In this document: one piece after another, positions 13,168-13,638 of the stretch
Layout of the letters: every line of letters begins with the position of its first letter
Position numbering within the stretch: the stretch's first letter is position 1
NCBI GenBank assembly: GCA_041908585.1
Contig: JAYRFB010000120.1
Coordinates: forward strand, 1 to 13,638
Reading direction: 5' to 3'
DNA: 13,638 nucleotides
Origin: CAINDZ01 sp041908585
GTDB taxonomy: Bacteria > Krumholzibacteriota > Krumholzibacteriia > LZORAL124-64-63
The notes under the pieces: generated by a model
What the model was told of the DNA's origin: nothing
Databases searched by the model: none
The model's input: the letters and a program-made list of their open reading frames with translations, nothing else
Position numbers and translations under genes: made by a program

Positions 13168-13638
13168 ACCCGACTCCCGCCGTGCCCCCGGCGCGGGCGC
13201 CCGCCGGGACGACTTCGACCGCCGGATCGACACGCTGGCCGGGCGCCTGCGCGAGGACGGCATCGAGCCCGCCCGTGACCTGTGGCCGGACCTGTCGGCG
13301 GCTTTGGACGCGGCCGGCGCCCCGCGCGTGGGAGCCCCGTTCGCCGGTGCGCGTGCCGACCGCCGCGGCGCCCCGGCGTCCTGGCCGCGCTGGTCGCAGG
13401 CGGCTCTGGCGGCGTCCGTGGTGCTGGCGGTGGGCCTGGGCCTGACCGCCCGCGGCCCGGTGCCCGGCGGGACCGCCGTCAGCCCGCCGGCCGCCCCTTC
13501 AGCCGGCTCGGCAGCCGCGCCCACGGAAGCAAACCCGGACCCAGCCGCCGCCGCGCCGGCCGGCGCGGCGCGCGCGGGCCTGCGGGGCGGCGCCGCTGCG
13601 GGGGCCGGGGTGGGGGCCGCGCGGGCCCAGGCTCCCGA
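13160..13638 (+). CDS. Anti-sigma-like single-pass membrane protein, cut by the window edge
   Basis: Open from ATG 13160 to the end of the window (159 complete codons, no stop). GGGGAGGA lies 6 bases before the start, which is inside the end of the sigma gene. The N-terminal cytoplasmic part is charged and contains GIEPARDLWPDLSAAL (34-49). 'pp.DLWp.i...l' is common in short proteins encoded behind ECF sigma genes, and I read it as the sigma-binding region. One membrane helix (about 79-95, ALAASVVLAVGLGL) follows, then an Ala/Pro/Gly-rich outer segment that runs off the edge. No Cys and no HxxxCxxC zinc motif is visible, so it is not a classical zinc-type anti-sigma factor. The role is inferred from position, overlap and architecture. 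Confidence 0.75.
   Translation, partial: MREPDSRRAPGAGARRDDFDRRIDTLAGRLREDGIEPARDLWPDLSAALDAAGAPRVGAPFAGARADRRGAPASWPRWSQAALAASVVLAVGLGLTARGPVPGGTAVSPPAAPSAGSAAAPTEANPDPAAAAPAGAARAGLRGGAAAGAGVGAARAQAP

Noticed and set aside
1..13638. Mobile elements, CRISPR arrays, tRNA or rRNA genes
   Set aside because: I saw no transposase or integrase, no regularly spaced repeats, and no tRNA- or rRNA-like stretches on either strand. Every gene-free gap is shorter than 300 bases.

Overview
The window is a chromosomal stretch of a GC-rich (roughly 70% by eye) Gram-negative bacterium. It carries ordinary housekeeping and accessory genes and no sign of phage, transposon, CRISPR or RNA genes. The taxon cannot be fixed from the sequence. 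The diderm assignment rests on a periplasmic solute-binding protein with a plain, non-lipoprotein signal peptide. Several features suggest an uncultured FCB-type or deltaproteobacterium-like lineage: a CBS-ACT protein attached to a branched-chain amino acid transporter, a DUF642-type secreted protein, an enlarged POT transporter, and a short C-terminal 'SFGAVKALFR' tail. This is an inference from memory of such genomes.

Layout, left to right. (1) 1-115, minus: the first 38 codons of a gene running off the left edge. (2) 264-2332, plus: an HDOD signalling-type protein overlapping by 34 bases a fused ThrE-family exporter. (3) 2358-5368, plus: a sigma70-like promoter, a 650-residue POT peptide transporter with an extra ~165-residue domain between helices 7 and 8, a very strong GC hairpin, and an unrecognised multi-pass membrane protein. 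(4) 5499-6098, plus: a small membrane-anchored protein with an LprI/DUF1311-like C-terminal domain. (5) 6354-11640, plus: a complete high-affinity branched-chain amino acid (HAAT) ABC transporter operon, livK-livH-livM-livG-livF. The liv genes after livK are coupled by overlapping stops and starts, and a CBS-CBS-ACT protein follows 22 bases after livF. (6) 11739-12335, minus: a secreted DUF642/choice-of-anchor-C protein, convergent with the liv operon across a stem-loop and driven by a near-consensus promoter at 12406-12433. (7) 12538-end, plus: an ECF sigma factor overlapping by 8 bases an anti-sigma-like single-pass protein that is cut by the right edge.

How it works together. Most of the window is about moving amino acids and peptides across the inner membrane. 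The POT protein would import di/tripeptides with protons, the Liv system would import branched-chain or related amino acids with ATP, and the ThrE-type protein would export small amino acids or dicarboxylates. The CBS-ACT protein is the likeliest place for ligand sensing tied to the Liv operon. The sigma/anti-sigma pair forms a separate regulatory unit, with a plausible self-recognised ECF promoter. I found no clearly new multi-gene system. The best leads are the CBS-ACT coupling to Liv, the unknown membrane protein behind the POT transporter, the LprI-like domain with apparently cytoplasmic topology, and the C-terminal tail of the DUF642 protein.
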